Positions 63,573 through 64,000 of a DNA stretch of 64,000 nt are shown in pieces. The translations under genes and the position numbers were made by a program. This DNA is from Candidatus Thiodiazotropha sp. (ex Codakia rugifera). Its GTDB lineage: Bacteria; Pseudomonadota; Gammaproteobacteria; Chromatiales; Chromatiaceae. The stretch covers positions 401,501-465,500 of the forward strand of contig JAHXHN010000001.1 of NCBI GenBank assembly GCA_025656675.1. Direction: 5' to 3'. The notes beneath the pieces are model-generated. The model was given only the letters and a program-made list of their open reading frames with translations, did not search any database and was not told where the DNA came from. Each line of letters begins with the position of its first letter. Positions within the stretch are counted from its first letter, which is position 1.

Positions 63573-64000
63573 ATGGCTTCGGACACCATCCTTCAGATTG
63601 CTCTCGCTGGCCCATTACGGACCCTTTTTGACTACCTTCCACCCAAGGATTGTTCACATCACCCGAGTCTAGGCTGTCGCTTTCAAATACCCTTCGGACG
63701 TAGCAGCCGAACCGGCATTCTCGTTGCCGTAAAGAGACAAAGCAACATCGCCACAAACCGCCTAAAACGAGCCCTGATACAACTCGATGCCATACCCCTC
63801 CTGGATGAATCTGACCTCCGCTTATTACACTGGGCAGCAGGCTATTACCAACACCCGCTGGGTGATGTCATCTTCCATGCCTTGCCAGGGAATCTGAGGA
63901 AAGGCCGCCCCCTATCCATCATTAAACCTAATGGTCTGTGTTTGACTGCGACAGGTAAGCACGTCAGCCACGAAACACTTAGCCGCGCACCAAAACAGCT
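63573..64000 (+). CDS. priA: Primosomal protein N' (PriA), partial (C-terminus outside window)
   Basis: The frame opens at ATG 63573 and runs off the right edge (142 codons). The N-terminus matches the 3'-DNA-binding domain of PriA: LQIALAGPLRTLFDYLPP, GCRFQIPFGRSSRTGILVAV and HWAAGYYQHPLGDVIFHALP. PriA restarts stalled replication forks. The helicase domain lies beyond the window. No Shine-Dalgarno sequence is obvious. Confidence 0.93.
   Translation, partial: MASDTILQIALAGPLRTLFDYLPPKDCSHHPSLGCRFQIPFGRSSRTGILVAVKRQSNIATNRLKRALIQLDAIPLLDESDLRLLHWAAGYYQHPLGDVIFHALPGNLRKGRPLSIIKPNGLCLTATGKHVSHETLSRAPKQ

Overview
The window looks like a chromosomal segment of a gammaproteobacterium. Support comes from gene orders typical of that class: petABC next to sspAB, murA-hisG-hisD-hisC, thiS-thiG-trmB, asmA-mutY-yggX and tamA-tamB. 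A ferredoxin-linked 2-oxoacid oxidoreductase locus, a bc1 complex and a PEP-CTERM exported protein point towards the sulfur-oxidising, chemoautotrophic lineages (Chromatiales or Sedimenticola/Thiodiazotropha-like). That placement is an inference from gene content, not a database result. I see no rRNA, CRISPR array, intact insertion sequence or prophage.

Layout. 1-7000 (minus strand): a tightly overlapping operon korA-korB, an 840-aa Fe-S protein, an RnfB-like ferredoxin and a PFOR-domain-I-like protein that runs off the left edge. 7000-16000: small secreted, membrane and unknown proteins, a patatin (RssA type), a PEP-CTERM protein with a sigma-54-type promoter, and the gspA/gspB pair. 16000-25400: tamA-tamB, an EamA transporter joined to a hipBA toxin-antitoxin operon, and an XRE regulator. 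25400-33000: aas (fused lysophospholipid transporter, acyltransferase and acyl-ACP synthetase), an amidohydrolase and several small genes. 33191-38172: a two-gene operon encoding a 1411-aa DUF4062-NACHT-WD40 STAND protein with NWD1/TEP1-like architecture and an unrecognised 249-aa partner; this is the best candidate for an undescribed, possibly defensive, system. 38300-51200: tRNA-Phe, yggX, mutY, asmA, tRNA-Gly, an acyl-CoA ligase, thiSG, trmB, a FetAB-type exporter, a macrodomain protein and sspAB. 51300-64000: petABC, a Nif3-like protein, a DegS-type protease, a cyclase-PilZ protein, murA, hisGDC, fructosamine kinase and the start of priA behind a cluster of DnaA-box-like sites.

How the parts fit together. 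The Kor locus would exchange electrons between 2-oxoacids and ferredoxin, with the RnfB-like protein as a membrane link. petABC is the quinol:cytochrome c arm of respiration. Aas, the acyl-CoA ligase, TamAB and AsmA serve the envelope and its lipids. HipBA and the STAND operon are the stress or conflict genes of the window.
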